DNA of 64,000 nucleotides. Origin: Cornus controversa. Lineage: Eukaryota > Streptophyta > Magnoliopsida > Cornales > Cornaceae. Each line of letters begins with the position of its first letter. Position 1 is the first letter of the stretch. Below the pieces are notes generated by a model, which saw nothing but the letters and a program-made list of their open reading frames with translations, ran no database searches and had not been told where the DNA came from. The position numbers were made by a program, and so were the translations under genes. Below are positions 47,223-60,004 of this stretch, one piece after another. The stretch is from NCBI GenBank assembly GCA_026545225.1, contig CM048849.1:35031836-35095835 (forward strand), read 5' to 3'.

Positions 47223-50200
47223 CTATGATAAGTACCTCCACTGTGCTGGACGATCCCTCGATATAAGGAGAACTCGAGATGCCAAATAATCAAAAGAAGG
47301 GGAATACAGGTCATCAGGTCCGATAATTTCTCTAACCTTTTGTGTGTTACCATAGTCCATGGTGAAAGACTGCAATCCATCATCCTTCAAGGCATCAAAA
47401 ACAAACAGCCCCAGTCCACACACTCCCATGATAAGGTTTGAATTTCCCCAAACTTGTGTTATGGCTGAGTAATGGAAATGAGCATTTGATTCTGGCAAAG
47501 CATAAGTGCTGACAAGCCTCTGTTTGCGTAATGAGAAATGTTGCACCTGGGGGCAATGTTGCTTTTTCCCTGCTGACCGTGAGTTAGTGCAGCCCAGAAA
47601 AATGGAATCTCCACGAGAGAAAACTGACTGCACATTGACACCAAGTTTGGGTATCTTAAGACCTACACCAGATGGGTGCCGGAAATCTAATATATTAATG
47701 GAATCAGGGGTGCAGAATACACCATCATTTCCTTCTGCTTCAGATGAACTTACTCTGCATTTCAAACATTAACTAGATTAGGACAAGAGAGCACGGCTAA
47801 GTTTGGTAAAAAAAAAATGTGGTCGATATTACAGTAATTGAGCATTTAAATCTTATTTGACTACCAACAGATGCTAGAATTACTACACATTATGTAATCT
47901 AAAAGAAAAAAAAGGCAACAATAAAATAAAAAAATGAAGTAAGCAAGAAAATCAACAATAAGAGGTGGAAATAACGACAGACAACTACACAAAAAAGTGT
48001 TGCTAGCAAAATCCATAATAAACACCTAAATAGAGGAAAAGAAAAAGGAATTCACCAAGCTAAGTTAAAGCAAGATAAAAAAGATAAGTGAACCATCAAG
48101 CACAGAAGAATACTCGTATGAGAACGCCGGACAATGAATGGAAGCACTAAATAGAAATTTTACCTTTGCCGAACTCCTCCATCTAATTCAGCATCGGTGT
48201 TACTCACATGAAGTGCAGAAATTTTTCTACCACATGAAGAAACAGAAAGTACTGCTTGTGGACTCAGAGAGCTCACATCCCATAGAGAAACAGTTTCTGC
48301 CTCTGCTAGAACCACTTTTCCTCTGTTTCTCCATTGCAAAGGACTTGAATAATCCATTGCTAAGACAGGCTTCTCCAGCTCCCATTTCATAATATGTTCT
48401 CCATCCCGGATATCATAGATTTTGACAACCCTCTGACAACTGGCTGTAGAAGCAATAAGTGGTCCACAGGGTTTATACCACCATTGTTGGTTTTCTGGGG
48501 CCACAATGGTAGATAAAGCATTTCTTGTGTATACAGTGTTATTGGGTAGGGGAGCAAGTGCAGTTCTTGAACTAGTATTTCCATCCTCGATGTGGAATGC
48601 CCGCACATCTTTTGTGTAGAAATCCCAGGAGCAAAAACCTGAATCCATAGTATTGCCAGCAGATGCCGCAACAACATATCTTCCCGAGCAACCATCTGCA
48701 CCAGGGGCACGAATGATCCAACAATCCCTCCATACATTGGGTGAGACTCCAATTGGGGGCCTGTACTCGGACTTCTCCTGAAATGAAGATAAATCATTAT
48801 TAGACATACTAATTTATGAAGATACTGTACTAATCTGTTGTAGTTCATACACGGATATGAGGGAAGAGTTAGCAAGAGATTGATAGAATACAAGAGCAAT
48901 TTGAGCAAATCAAAAATACTTAGGGGTATGAAGGAAGCATGTATTATAATAATCAAAAACCTCTCTCTTATTTTCCATTTCATTGGGCTAAAAGCACATC
49001 AAAGGAAATATAAGAAAATTAGGATAAAATTCACAACCACATAAGAATTTTCAGGTTTAAGACGGTACAAGGATGCATACCTCACAATTGGCAATATCAT
49101 AGAAGGAACATGAACCGTCATTGTGAGTAAGAAGAACCGACTCTCCCTCCGACACAAACCATCCTCCAGTTGAGGCCTTAAAGCCAATTTCATTTAACTG
49201 GTAAATGGAACTATCTTCTGTCTCCTCTTCAATCATCATTGTCGGTTTATTCTCCTGATCATCAAACTCATCAAGTCTTTCATTTGTTGTGAGGATGAGC
49301 TCAACGTCACCTTTTCTGATGAACAAATTTGAAGAATTCCCTACTTCTGAAGCTGCAGCATCATCCATTTCATGGATTTCACAAGGTTCCAAACCAACAT
49401 GTGCATCCTTCGTGGTGACCTTAGACTTCTCCTTATTAAGTGAAGCCAAGAATTCCAATGCAATAAGGTTCTCATTGATAGGACTCAACAACTTCTCTTC
49501 AGGTTTTAATTCACTTCGAGCTTCCACAATATTGGGTTGACAACTTTGAGTGCTTCCCGACAATGTCTTCAACGATGTCCTATCTCTAAGTAATTTATGA
49601 TGTGGGAAGAGTCTTGCTTCAAGTTCCTCCCTGTTCAAACCTTTAACGGAACTTTGTCCGCTCTCTGATATATTCATCCGGCTATCATCATTTTTTGTAG
49701 TTTTCAAAACACCAACATTACCATCAGAACCATTCACAACATGACCCATAGCTTTTTCGATCCCTGAAATCTTTTCGTGAATATTAGAAAGTATCACCTT
49801 TGAAGCATCCGGGTTATTCATATCCAACATCTCCTTAGTCCTCTTAATGTCAGATGCAATCCTCTTAACCTTCCCTTCCAAAAAAGCAAGCTTCTCATGG
49901 AGTTTGCTTGGATATTTGTTCACACTTTGAGCACCAGCACCCTCTTCAATCACACCCTTCTCTTTTAAAATCACAGCCTTCACATTCAAATTATTTGAAC
50001 ATTTTCTGCCCAGCTCTTTCAAACCCAAATCAGTACCATTCGATTTCTTCTCAACTACATCATCAGACCTCAAAACAACACAAGATCCCCTCTTTGATTC
50101 CTCAATAACTCGAAGATCATCCGAAGCCTTCACATTGGGATCTAAATTAGTAACATCATTTCGACTCTCTAAGCATGATTTTGTTGAAATTAAGCTTAAA

Positions 50201-50868
50201 TTAACATCTCCATTACGCTCATCTAAAAGCCTGACCCTAAAGTTTTCACTCCCTTCCAGTTTCGATACCTCCTTACGAATTTCACTACTTTTCTCTGTCC
50301 TAAGCATGACTTGCGCTGGATCTTTACAATCCTTCAAAACCCTAATACCATTCTCGCTTCCTTCATTTGCTTTCACATTCGAATCCCTAAAAGTACCCTT
50401 CTTTTGCTGAATTTTCTCAGTAACCCTAAACCCGCCCCCAAACTTTCCACCACCAGACACGGATCGCTCAAATTCACCTCCCGAACCCTTTTCGCACCTA
50501 TCCACCGAAACCCTAGAAACCCTATTCTTGCGCGAATCAGATAAAACTCGATTGAAATCAGACGGACTAGAGCTCCTACCTCTCGGCACCGACGAAGTCG
50601 ACCACCGAACACGAGTCTCCACATCGTCACCCGAGGGCTTCTCGATTCGAGGCATCGCTCGAATCACAGGCTTCTGCGACATCGCCGGCGCTGCTGCTGC
50701 TGCCCGAACCCTAGAAGTGGGTCTGGGATTTTCTTTTCCGGTGGACTTCTTGAAGGTATCGCCGCCGACTTTGTCGAAGACTTTGTTTGGGGTTATGGAG
50801 GGTTTCGCCGCCGGCAACTTCCCTCCGCCGCCTCGTTCTTTTAGCCTGCGAACTGATGATGTCGACAT
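47223..50868 (-). CDS. WD40-like protein related to At4g14310 (KIN14B-interacting protein)
   Basis: Exons on the minus strand: 50868-49081, 48777-48164, 47754-47223. Introns are GT..AG (303 and 409 bp) and the joined frame is 977 codons plus stop. The N-terminal 300 residues are basic, Ser/Arg-rich and probably disordered (MSTSSVRRLKERGGGG, then a short poly-Ala run). A likely coiled coil lies around residues 315-375 (KLHEKLAFLEGKVKRIASDI). The C-terminal third, from about residue 560, has beta-propeller-like repeats: GGWFVSEGESVLLTHNDGSC, VKIYDIRDGEHIMKWEL, AETVSLWDVSSL, LGLFVFDALKDDGL. The overall design and the MSxSSVRRxKERG start match the Arabidopsis protein annotated as binding kinesin KIN14B. 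A link to chloroplast movement or microtubules is inferred only from that name. The ATG chosen is the first one, just downstream of an (AT)n tract. Confidence 0.9.
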
Positions 50869-50874
50869 AAATAA

Positions 50875-50876
<2 letters not shown>

Positions 50877-50907
<31 letters not shown>
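50877..50907. repeat. (AT)n microsatellite at the 5' edge of the WD40-like gene
   Basis: TAAATAAATATATAT and so on begins less than 10 bp upstream of the start codon, so it lies in the 5' untranslated region or core promoter. Length changes here could affect expression. Confidence 0.85.
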
Positions 50908-50910
<3 letters not shown>

Positions 50911-51427
50911 TATATTCCTGTATAAGCTTGTGGTTTTTTATGAAGGATTTGAAGAAATGAATCTGAACATAGATAGCGTGTATAGTTTTGGTTTTTGAGA
51001 AATGAAAGTTTAATTTAAGGGATAAGAAGATGTGTTTTTGGGCGGGAAATGAAATTAAGATTTGACATTTGAATTTTGGAGGGTCCACTGATTTAAAAGG
51101 ATAATCCCGTATTGATTCTCTTGAACATCAACCATTTTTTTTTGTTTTCGGTTTATTTTTAGTCCAACAAGTCAACTCAACTAGTTGAAATAAGGTAGTG
51201 GTTGCGTAGCTTTTTACAAAAGACTTTCCATGGATCAGGTTGGAGGAAGACCATTTCATGAAAATGAATTTAAATTGAATCATATAAAAATTAGGGTAAA
51301 TTACCTCCATCTCCCTAAGGTTTATCTTTATCACTATTAGTTTAAACTAGTGAAAAAATTTGTCCTACTTTAAAATCCATTAAAATAAATAAATGAATGC
51401 CCTCACTCATGCCTTACCCCTTGAATA
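50908..51427. other. Upstream region of the WD40-like gene
   Basis: AT-rich DNA. No TATA box can be picked with confidence because of the adjacent AT tract. No repeat or coding structure is recognised. Confidence 0.4.
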
Positions 51428-52168
51428 GGCCCTGGCCACGTGGGTCGCCTAGGGACCCCAATTTTCTCAATTTTTGTAGGGCCTCAATTTTTACCAAGCC
51501 TAAGACCACTACTAGATCTCATTTTTGAAAGAAAAAAATAGAAACTATATTCCATTTTATCAAACTCAATACTACTGGCCCGTGGGGCTCATTTAAAAAA
51601 TAATAATTATTAACCAAACCCAATAGTCCAATATTGCTAGGTCTAGGCCTCATTTAAAAAAAAAAATTACTAACTATTGGTCTTAGGATTAACGCTTTTT
51701 CTTTTTTCTTCTTTCCTCACAACTTGTTTCCTTTTCTTCTTCTTTTTTCACGACGAGCAGCAGGTAACGAGCCAACGACTATTTCATTTGGAGATTGTGG
51801 TCCACCGTCCACCAAAGTCCAATTCATCTCTTAGGTAAGTTTCTCTCTCATTTCTAATTTTCTAGTTCTATACTTCTAGAAGGAGGAGCTTTGATCATAA
51901 TTTGATTTGGGGTTTAGGATTTGAAATTGTTATTTTTCATAAATGAAGGGGTTTCAAATTTTCGATCATTTGATTTGGTTCATTTTCTCTATCAGCTTAA
52001 TTAATATGTTTGTTTTGGATATTAAATGCACAAAAGTTGTTGGATGTGATTCAAAATGTTAGCTATTAAGGTTATTTTATAGTTAATAATGCTCTTGATT
52101 TCATATTTAATTACATTCCCTTTTAATTTGGTTGCAATTGTGCAATTGAAATTATTGAATATGCATAC

Positions 52169-52180
52169 AGATTACAGACA

Positions 52181-52232
<52 letters not shown>
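52169..52232. repeat. Long (AT)n microsatellite with adjacent short duplication
   Basis: About 60 bp of AT repeats is followed by two copies of TATTAAAAAGTATGATAGGA (52232-52278) that differ by a base. It lies in the presumed intron or leader of the hAT relic. Confidence 0.9.
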
Positions 52233-52239
<7 letters not shown>

Positions 52240-52942
52240 GTAGGATAGGACTTATATATTAAAAAGTATGATAGGACTTAATTACCAAATGTTGAAGTTG
52301 CTTGCCTGGTTATATCATGCCATTGTGAAACAGTTGAGACTCTGAGTGTAATCATCCTTGCTCCAACACTTTGATCTCCGTTGTGAAACAGTTGTTACCA
52401 TGGATAATAAATGCTTATGACTTATGAGTTATCAGGAGCTAGCAATGAGAAAAATACTAACCCAAACCTTATAAAAAAATAAAAGTGTGTTTTTATTTTA
52501 TTTTTTATTTTTTATTTTTTTTCTCATCTGTTAAAAAGATAAGTTACTTTAGTATTTGGAGTCATTTCTAATTAACACATTTCTTGTTGTTTCTTATTGA
52601 ACAAATCAATAAGATACAAGTCAATAAGTTACTTTAGTATTTGGAGTTATTGTTTCTTCCAATATCCATTTCTACATATGTTCTTTTTTATATATTGCTA
52701 GTGAGATGAGATGCTTAATTAGAATTCTCTTATTCCAGTTGTGGAGTGTCTCGGCTAGTTGGCTTGTGCCTTCATGAGATAGTAATTGAAAGAATAACTA
52801 TTTAAAGATATGTTTTCGATTATTTGTTATTTCTCGTGCAGCTTATGTTGCATTTTTTTTTCGTCCTTTAATATTTTTCATTTGTTATTATACTGAAATT
52901 CCCTTATAAAAATATTATATAGGTGCATATTTGAGTTATGTC

Positions 52943-53423
52943 TGTTGGAAATTAATCTATACTCAACTTGTAGAAATAAAAAAAATATTGCAATAATTAT
53001 AGAGGAGAATTAATTGGCATACCTGATTGAAGAATAAACTGTATAATACCTCTGGTTTTCTACAAGAATTCCTTAGAGTGTACTATCCTCTTCTGAGAGT
53101 TGTCGTATGATGGGACTGAATAAAGATTATGAAACCCTTATTTATAACAACAACAGGGGGGACGACATCTCTACAAACAACTATACATAAGTCTCCCTTC
53201 CCGTCATGAAAACTTAGATGCTGACGACTAAAATTAAATCCCACCAATTAAAATTAAAAACTCACAATTCAACAGTATAAATATTATACTGTCAATTAGA
53301 CCACAAATTGACAAATATAACCTCAACCCATTAAGTAACGATAATTACATTGCAATCTAATTTTAGAAAATAGTGCATAGGACCACAAATAAAAATATTT
53401 TATTTATTTAAAATATTCTAACA
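52943..53423 (-). mobile_element. Copia-type solo LTR on the hAT start codon
   Basis: The 481-bp insert starts TGTTGGAAATTAATC and ends AAATATTCTAACA; on the minus strand it starts TGTTAGAATATTTT, as many copia LTRs do. The direct repeat ATGTC flanks it perfectly (52938-52942 and 53424-53428). A minus-strand TATA box (TATTTATA on +, near 53138) supports minus orientation. The target is ATGTC, the first five bases of the transposase reading frame, so the start codon is now present on both sides. Confidence 0.88.
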
Positions 53424-53965
53424 ATGTCTACTAGAAAATATCAATCTGGGCATGAAAAAAAGAAAAAAAGAAAGAAAGAAAAAGAATTGATTCAATCTCA
53501 ACAAGGAGCTCTTTATAAGTTTTTATTTAGGAGTAATACGCAAATAGAGAGTTTAAATGAAGAAAATTTGAATAAACATGAAGACTTGGTAAATGAAGAA
53601 CATGCGAATGAGAATTAAAATGAAGAAAATTTGAATGAACATGAAGATTTGGTAGATGAAGAACATATGAATATAAATGATAATGTTCCTTTGAACATTA
53701 ATGATCCAGGAAATTGGAAAAATGTTGATAAAAAAATGAGAGATTTTTTAATTGAATGAGGTCCTATAAAAGATACTAAACTTGAAATTTTTTCTTAGGA
53801 TTCAGAAAATAGATATTTCTCTTCCGCATATTACATTTGAAACTTGTCAAATGGTGAAAAACATGATAAGAAATAGCTAATCTATTCAAGTACTTTGGAT
53901 AAGGTCTTTTGCTTTTTTTATAAGTTGTTCAAATATGATGGAAATAAAATTCAATTGTTTAGCTC
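53424..53965 (+). pseudogene. hAT transposase N-terminal fragment
   Basis: The frame starts MSTRKYQSGHEKKKKRKKEK and QSQQGALYKFLF. It continues over a stop at 53616 into LNINDPGNWKNVDKKMRDFL and, after more stops, KHDKK, YSSTLDKVFCFFYKLFKYD. This order (basic N-terminus, DPxxW motif, then the TTF zinc-finger region) matches plant zinc finger MYM-type protein 1-like proteins, which are domesticated or active hAT transposases. A tandem pair EENLNKHEDLVNEEH / EENLNEHEDLVDEEH sits around the first stop. The catalytic and dimerisation parts are missing. Confidence 0.7.
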
Positions 53966-55100
53966 AAAATAATAATTTTATTCTTTGCAGAAGGCACCCT
54001 GAGTCCATTCAACACCTATTCTTCAATTGTTAATACTCTCATAAAGTTTGGAACCTCATTAGCTCTAAGGAGAATTTTGGCTGGACCACTCTTCTTGATC
54101 TCTATGATATTTTGGAGTGGGTTAGCTCAAATTGTCAATCAAAGAAAGATTGGTACCACCTCAGAGCATGAGCAACGGGTTGGTTAGACTCAAGTCTGGC
54201 CAACCAAACATTACTGTAGCAAATCAACCTATTGGCTAAAATCGTGGAACTCACTAGCTGTTGGCTAAGTGCTTCGCCAGATTCGGTGAAGCACATAGCC
54301 AACCAAATGCAATTTTTTATTACTTTTTTGTCTTTACTTTTATAAAAATTCGTGCCATGCATATATATATATATATACACATATATATATGTATATGTAT
54401 ATATACATATATATATCATTTACTTAAATCTCAATCACTTTCACTTCAAATTGAATTTTTTGATGAAACTAATTCTGTTAGAAAGATAATTTCGAGAGCT
54501 TTAATTTGAGTACTACTTATGCTATTTTTTGACTTAAAACAAAAAAATTATAAAATTTTCAAGTTAAAAAAGTATAAAAAAAATTAATATATATATGTAT
54601 ATACATAAAATTTTAGATTAATTTAATTGTGTAAGATTATTTAATTGTGTGGGTAGTGAAAATCTGGAGAACCTGTTGTGGAGTCAAAATTTAGAGATCC
54701 TAACATGATGTGGCTGGCTAAAATACTGAGGTGGCTAGTTAAAATTCAAATTTAGAGAACCATTTTTGGCCAACCCACTGTGATGCCCTCGTTCACATGA
54801 TGGTCCCTACAGCTTCTGTTTATCACCTGTGAAATGAGAGAGACTCTAGAAGACATGCAAACAGATTCATGGATGAAGTCACCATCAGCTCACATATCTT
54901 TGATAATGTTAAGCTTAAATTGATATCTTGTGCTAATTTAGGAATACTCCCAGCAACTCCTTCTTTATGATGTCTTGAGTTGGCTGGGTTTTGATTTTTT
55001 GCTTTCTCTCTGTTTTTAGAGGGGGTTTCCCCTCTTCTTCTTGTGCATATCTTCCTTTTTTATATAATAGCTTAATTTTATATATATATATGTTAAGTGT
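53966..55100 (+). pseudogene. 5'-truncated LINE (L1-type) 3' end
   Basis: From about 53966 the frame reads AQNNNFILCRRHPESIQHLF, FNCQYSHKVWNLI and so on, the zinc-binding C-terminal region (zf-RVT type) of plant LINE reverse transcriptases. The coding part breaks at about 54170 and resumes after 54797 with PTASVYHL and a damaged WNERNSRRHANRF-like motif, then an AT-rich tail. The roughly 620 bp between are a MITE. 5' truncation is usual for LINEs. Confidence 0.65.
54174..54796. mobile_element. MITE inside the LINE fragment
   Basis: The left end GAGCATGAGCAACGGGTTGG and the right end CCAACCCACTGTGATGCCCTC are inverted copies with several mismatches. Inside lies a hairpin (GTGCTTCGCC / GGTGAAGCAC at 54269-54294) and an (AT)n-rich palindrome at 54360-54418. 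No coding capacity. The target duplication is not clear, so the exact ends may be off by a few bases. Confidence 0.6.
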
Positions 55101-55396
55101 TAAGTGAATCTTCCTAGAGTCAAATATATAAACCTCAAACACGGAGACCACATATTGTTTTTTGTTTGCACTGTATTGGTTTAGCTTTTGTTTGGCTTAA
55201 ATCCAATTTAGGAAGAAAAGTCAGATTTAGAATCTTAGACATTGTAAAGAATTGTACAACTCTCACAGCAATCACTAACTCTCTTATACTACTCATGAAC
55301 ATTTTATATAATTTAAAATAAATATACATAATTATATAGCTATAGTTAAAAATTAGTTTAAATATTCTAAATATTCCATTTCGCTAAGACTATTAA

Positions 55397-55668
55397 TGGG
55401 TTAAAATCATAAAACCCCCATCTACTATAAAAAAAAAAATCTTATAAAACCCCCCTATACTAAAAAAATCAACCAAATTGCCATCTCCCATTAGTTTTCG
55501 GTTGAAATAAATGGAGAAACTGCATGTACATCTCACGTGAGCCGTTAAATGGTGTGAATGACTAAATTACCATTGATGCATATGTTGAAATTTAAAGGAC
55601 TAAAATATCCTCATAGGGAGTTTTATGAGAATTTTTTATAGTAGAGGTGTGTTTTATGATTTTAACCC
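55397..55668. mobile_element. MITE with GGGTTAAAATCATAAAAC ends
   Basis: The left end GGGTTAAAATCATAAAAC, then CCATCTACTATAAAA, is mirrored by TTTTTATAGTAGAGGTGTG, then TTTTATGATTTTAACCC, at the right. No coding capacity. Confidence 0.7.
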
Positions 55669-55686
55669 TAAATACATATTTGTTGT

Positions 55687-55730
<44 letters not shown>

Positions 55731-56035
55731 GTGAGATTAGGTTACTATATAAATTGATAATGTTAAAAACTGAATAGGAAAACATATAATGTTTGTATGA
55801 GGGGTGTGTGTGTATACAAGAACCCTAACTTTAAGAATGAATTTTTTTTTTAAAATTGTGAATAGTTGAATATATATTGAATATTAGGATTCAAAATTTG
55901 TAGGTTAATAATAACCTTAAATTTAATTTGAGTTTTGTGGCTTTATATAAGTTCAATTTGGAGAGAGAGCTTCAAGAATATAAAATAGTGAAATTTAAAT
56001 TTTACAGTAGCATGACGTGAGTTAAAGGAGAAGAC

Positions 56036-56325
56036 AACCCACTTTGGACAAAAATCAAGAAACCCCCTTCTACTTTCTAATTTTCTCAAATTGCCACTTC
56101 ACCATTGTAAAGGGCACATCCGTCATTTACAAATAACTTTTTTATGTATTTATTTTATAAAATAAAAGAAGGGCATTTTGGCACTTTTAGAATCAAATTA
56201 ACCGAGCCATTTAAATTTGTCCTTATATGAGAGAAATTGATAGTAGACCGGGATTTTTTTGAAAATTCAAGGGGGTATTTGATAATTTTTGATAGTAGAG
56301 GAGGGTTTTGTGATTTTAACCCTGT
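56036..56325. mobile_element. Related MITE copy
   Basis: The right end TAGTAGAGGAGGGTTTTGTG then ATTTTAACCCT matches the MITE at 55397-55668. The inner words AAATTGCCACTTC and AACCCCCTTCTACT are also shared. The left end is less clear (AAAATCAAGAAACCCCC). Confidence 0.5.
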
Positions 56326-56335
56326 ATTAAATTAT

Positions 56336-56808
56336 AGTAAAGTGCAAAAAACACCCTCACCATATACCAAACGTGCAAAAACTCCTTACTACTTACAAAA
56401 TGTGCAAATAAGGACATTTTGTCAATTTAACAACTAAAATGTCTAAAACACCCTTACACTCTAGTGCCATGTTTGGATGTCCAAAAAGAGCTTATTCGAA
56501 TATTAATTTCTTATTTATTTAAAAAATATGCGAATACTCCCTTATTTTCATTCGTCGAGCCCATTGAAATAATAAAATATATTTTTAGTTAATATAAAAA
56601 TAAAAAATAGGAAATATTGCATTCAAACATGGCACAAGGGTTTTAAAGGTTGTGAGGGGTATTTTGGTCATTTAAAAAAGAAATTTTGATGGAGGGAGGT
56701 GTTTGCACTGATTGTAAAAATGTAGAGAGGTTATATGCACATAATAAACTATAGGAAGATTTTTGTTCATTTTGTATATAGCAAGAATGTTTTTTTGCAC
56801 TTTACCCG
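56336..56808. mobile_element. Mutator-like MITE with 9-bp target duplication
   Basis: The ends AGTAAAGTGCAAAAAACACC and GTTTTTTTGCACTTTACCCG are inverted repeats. The 9-bp direct repeat TTAAATTAT flanks the element (56327-56335 and 56809-56817). A 9-bp duplication is typical of Mutator-type transposition. The 473-bp body has no coding capacity. Confidence 0.78.
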
Positions 56809-56817
56809 TTAAATTAT

Positions 56818-57824
56818 CAAAAATTTGTACTTGTATGAAATATAACATTTGATAAGCCTCTAGTTATCCCACCATGAACCTCATTAGTGGCAAAAGCACT
56901 TGAAACCCATTGTGTTAGTACCCTTATGTGGAGAAAAACAAAACCATCTACACCAGTTTTTATTCACGAATATCCACAAATGTGATTGTAAAGTTATGAA
57001 ATTACCTTAATGTTCTTTCATGGCATACAAGAAACATTGTAGTAAATGAAGATATACTGTGAAGCATTGGAAATTTATAGCTGGGCTTTAGATGTTGAAC
57101 TTGTGAAAGGTTCGAGTTCAACATCTAAAGATGGACTTTTCTTTATTGATTGTCTGAAGGAAAGTAAAGAAGTCCATGCTCAATAGTCTTGCTAGAGTAA
57201 CATTTTTTTTCTTTTCTTTTTTCTTTTTTTAAATCATAACTAGTTATTAGGCTATTTATATTTTTACTACTAGGATTATTAAAGTAGAATTATAACTCAT
57301 ATAATTAATTTGAAATTCTAAAATTATTTATTTGACCCTCAAATACTTTAAAAAACAGTCTTAAAATTTTATGGGTATTGCAATATGGGTGAGCTTTGAT
57401 TTTCAAAACATTTTTGCTTGCTTGATGAGATAAGACTTAATAGTACACTCATTTAACCTATATACTTTGGTCATTCTTAGATGGTTTGGATGACTGGAGT
57501 GACTAGAATAGGTCACTAATGAAAGTGTGAGAGAAAAATTCGGTATAACATTCACATACATTGGGCCAATTAAGAGAGAAAAACTAGTGGTAATAGAACG
57601 TAAGAGGTGGAGAGGGTGACTAAAAATAACATAAGATGAAGTTATTAAAAATAATTTAAAAAAATTAAATATAGTAGGTGATATGACATGTAATAGAAAA
57701 ACTTGGTGATAGAGAATTCATGTGGCACCGGACCCATTCATATAGGATTAAGGCAAGAGTGATGATGACGATGGTGATACTTTGCAACAAAGATCATCTT
57801 GGAAGGACAAGACCTAGACTTGTA
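56818..57824. other. Intergenic DNA, no gene seen
   Basis: AT-rich. A short inverted pair TTTAGATGTTGAACTTG / TTCGAGTTCAACATCTAAA around 57087-57130 can form a hairpin. No coding signal is seen. Confidence 0.45.
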
Positions 57825-60004
57825 AATGGATCGGATTCGAACTGGATCAAGCTTGATTCAATTTGAACCTGATAAGAAATATAGGCGATCCGATAATACG
57901 ACCGATTATATATAATCAAATTCATATTCGATTTGTTATTAATCGGATATCCGATCCGATAAACTGATCCGAAAAAAATATAATTATTTTTAAAAAAAAG
58001 AATTAATTTCAAATGAGATTAGCAAATAATGAGTAAAAAAATAGATATAAAGAAAAAATTAGTAGAAAAGTAAGTATTTATCTTTTTATTAAAGATAAAA
58101 CTATAAAGAAAGACAAAATTGAGAGAGGGAAGAATACGAAGGAAATAATGATAAAAAAATATTTTAATAGTATGTAAATATTATATGTAATAATATTAGA
58201 TAATAAATTTATAATAAATTATATATTATATTATTTTAGATCGGATTATTATCAAATTTGTAGAGACCGTACCTAATTTTGACCGATTTTTAAATTTTTC
58301 ATCATTTATTACTTTAAGCACATTTTAAATGATGTTTAATATGTTTTAAATGCGGAGAACATGTTTAGAAGGTTGGAATATGATTTTGGAAAGTTTTGGG
58401 GACGTTTGAAGAAGTTTGACTTTTTGGTCAATGGAGGTCCCGGGATGAGGTTAAGTGAGTTCGAAAATTTTGGAAAAATTCTGAGAAATTTTATTTTTGA
58501 CTATGGACTAAACGAAATGTTTAGAATGTCATGAAAGTGATTTCGAATCCAACAGAGTTTTCGAGAATTAATTCAGAGGTCGAGAGGGTACGTTAAGTGG
58601 CCCAGGGGCAAAATGGTCTTTTTACGCCCCTGGGGGTGGAATAAATATCTGAGAAGTCAGAGATTTTTACTTTTACAGATCTCTCTCTCTCTCTCTAAAG
58701 CTCCCACTTCATCTCTCTCCCTTCTCTTTAGAGTTCGAGGGCTTTAAGGCATGATTTGGACATTCCCGAAGAAGGAAAGTGTGTAGGGGACATCAAGGGT
58801 ATCAGTTTGAACCGATCAAAGTCTCCATTTTATAAAGTTGGGACGGCTGGAATTTTCAAAAAAGGGATTCAAAGCTTGGGAATTGAAGTAGGGGTGCTAG
58901 ACTCATCTTTATTTTGATCTTATAGGTCACCTTTATGTGACATGAAAGATAGATTCGATTTCTTGAGCCTAAGGTTATGTATATGTGTATATATGTATAC
59001 CAATATGATTATTCATGTATAAATGTCTAGCATGTTAGTTAGAATTTATATATGTTGTGTATTTGCAAATGAGGCTATGAATGTTTTTGATGAAATATGT
59101 GTTCATTTGGTGAAAATATGAAAAATGTGAGTTTTTATAGACTTGTGCATGAAAGACATGATTTTTCTTGTGAAATGCATAAGCATGATGATTTTCATGA
59201 TATGAGTGTGATGGCATTGTGACAATCTAGAGGTGAAAGGAAAATGCATTGATTTGATAAAAATGCATTCATTGTGTGGAATAAGTGCATTGATGTGACT
59301 ATGTGCACTATATGAAAAGCGAGTTTTTGGGGCTTGACAACATTGAGAATTAAGGTAAGGAAATGTTCCCTAGGGTGAAAGACCCAAAACTTGGCCAAGA
59401 GGAGGCGCTCCCTTCGGGTTAGCAATTCGATAAAGTGTAAGCAGAGTTTGGGTGCCGAAGAGACCCTTACTATGGATATGGAGTGATAAGCTAGTCCCCT
59501 TTGAAGTAATTTTTGAATTTATGTGGCGTGAGTTATATATTTATAAATTGTGGCTTGCTCAATTTGATCTATATATATGCATATGTATAAAAATGCATTG
59601 AGATGTGAAGCATCACACATGATTTGAAAAATGTGATTGTTTATGGGTTAAAAGTATGTATACTTGTCATGTAGACATGTAGCGATTTCATGTGCATTCA
59701 TGCATGGCTGACGGGTTGGAGTGGGGTTGGGTGGATTATTTCTACTAAGCCGCAGTGGTGTTCACCCCCTTATTATAAACTCTTTTTCAGATAAAGCGCC
59801 GATGACGGAGGGGATTTGAGTGTCCAAGTGGAACTCTAGTAGCATCTTGCTAACTTTTGAGATGTTACACCTTTTGTGGCTATTCATGCCGACTTGTGGC
59901 ATGTAACTTATTTTTGAGTTGTGGTTGTACTTTGGACAAATGTACTTTTAATGTATGTATTGGATTTTAAACTTGTTGGGTATGCAAAGACAACAGTTTA
60001 GTTT

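Larger units (their letters stand above)
51428..53965 (+). mobile_element. hAT-type transposon relic (zinc finger MYM-type 1-like), left part
   Basis: Near 51428-51475 the sequence TAGGCCCTGGCCACGTGGG and CGCCTAGGGACCCC resembles the terminal inverted repeat of plant hAT elements that encode TTF/MYM zinc-finger transposases. A 5' untranslated region with a probable intron (donor after CTTAGGTAAG near 51836) follows. The transposase start lies at 53424. A copia-type solo LTR is inserted exactly at that start, and a LINE fragment cuts the coding part at about 53966. The right end of the element was not found. Confidence 0.55.

Noticed and set aside
47506..47772. Plus-strand frame opposite exon 3 of the WD40-like gene
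   Set aside because: It is a shadow of the spliced minus-strand coding exon, which fits splice sites and phase.
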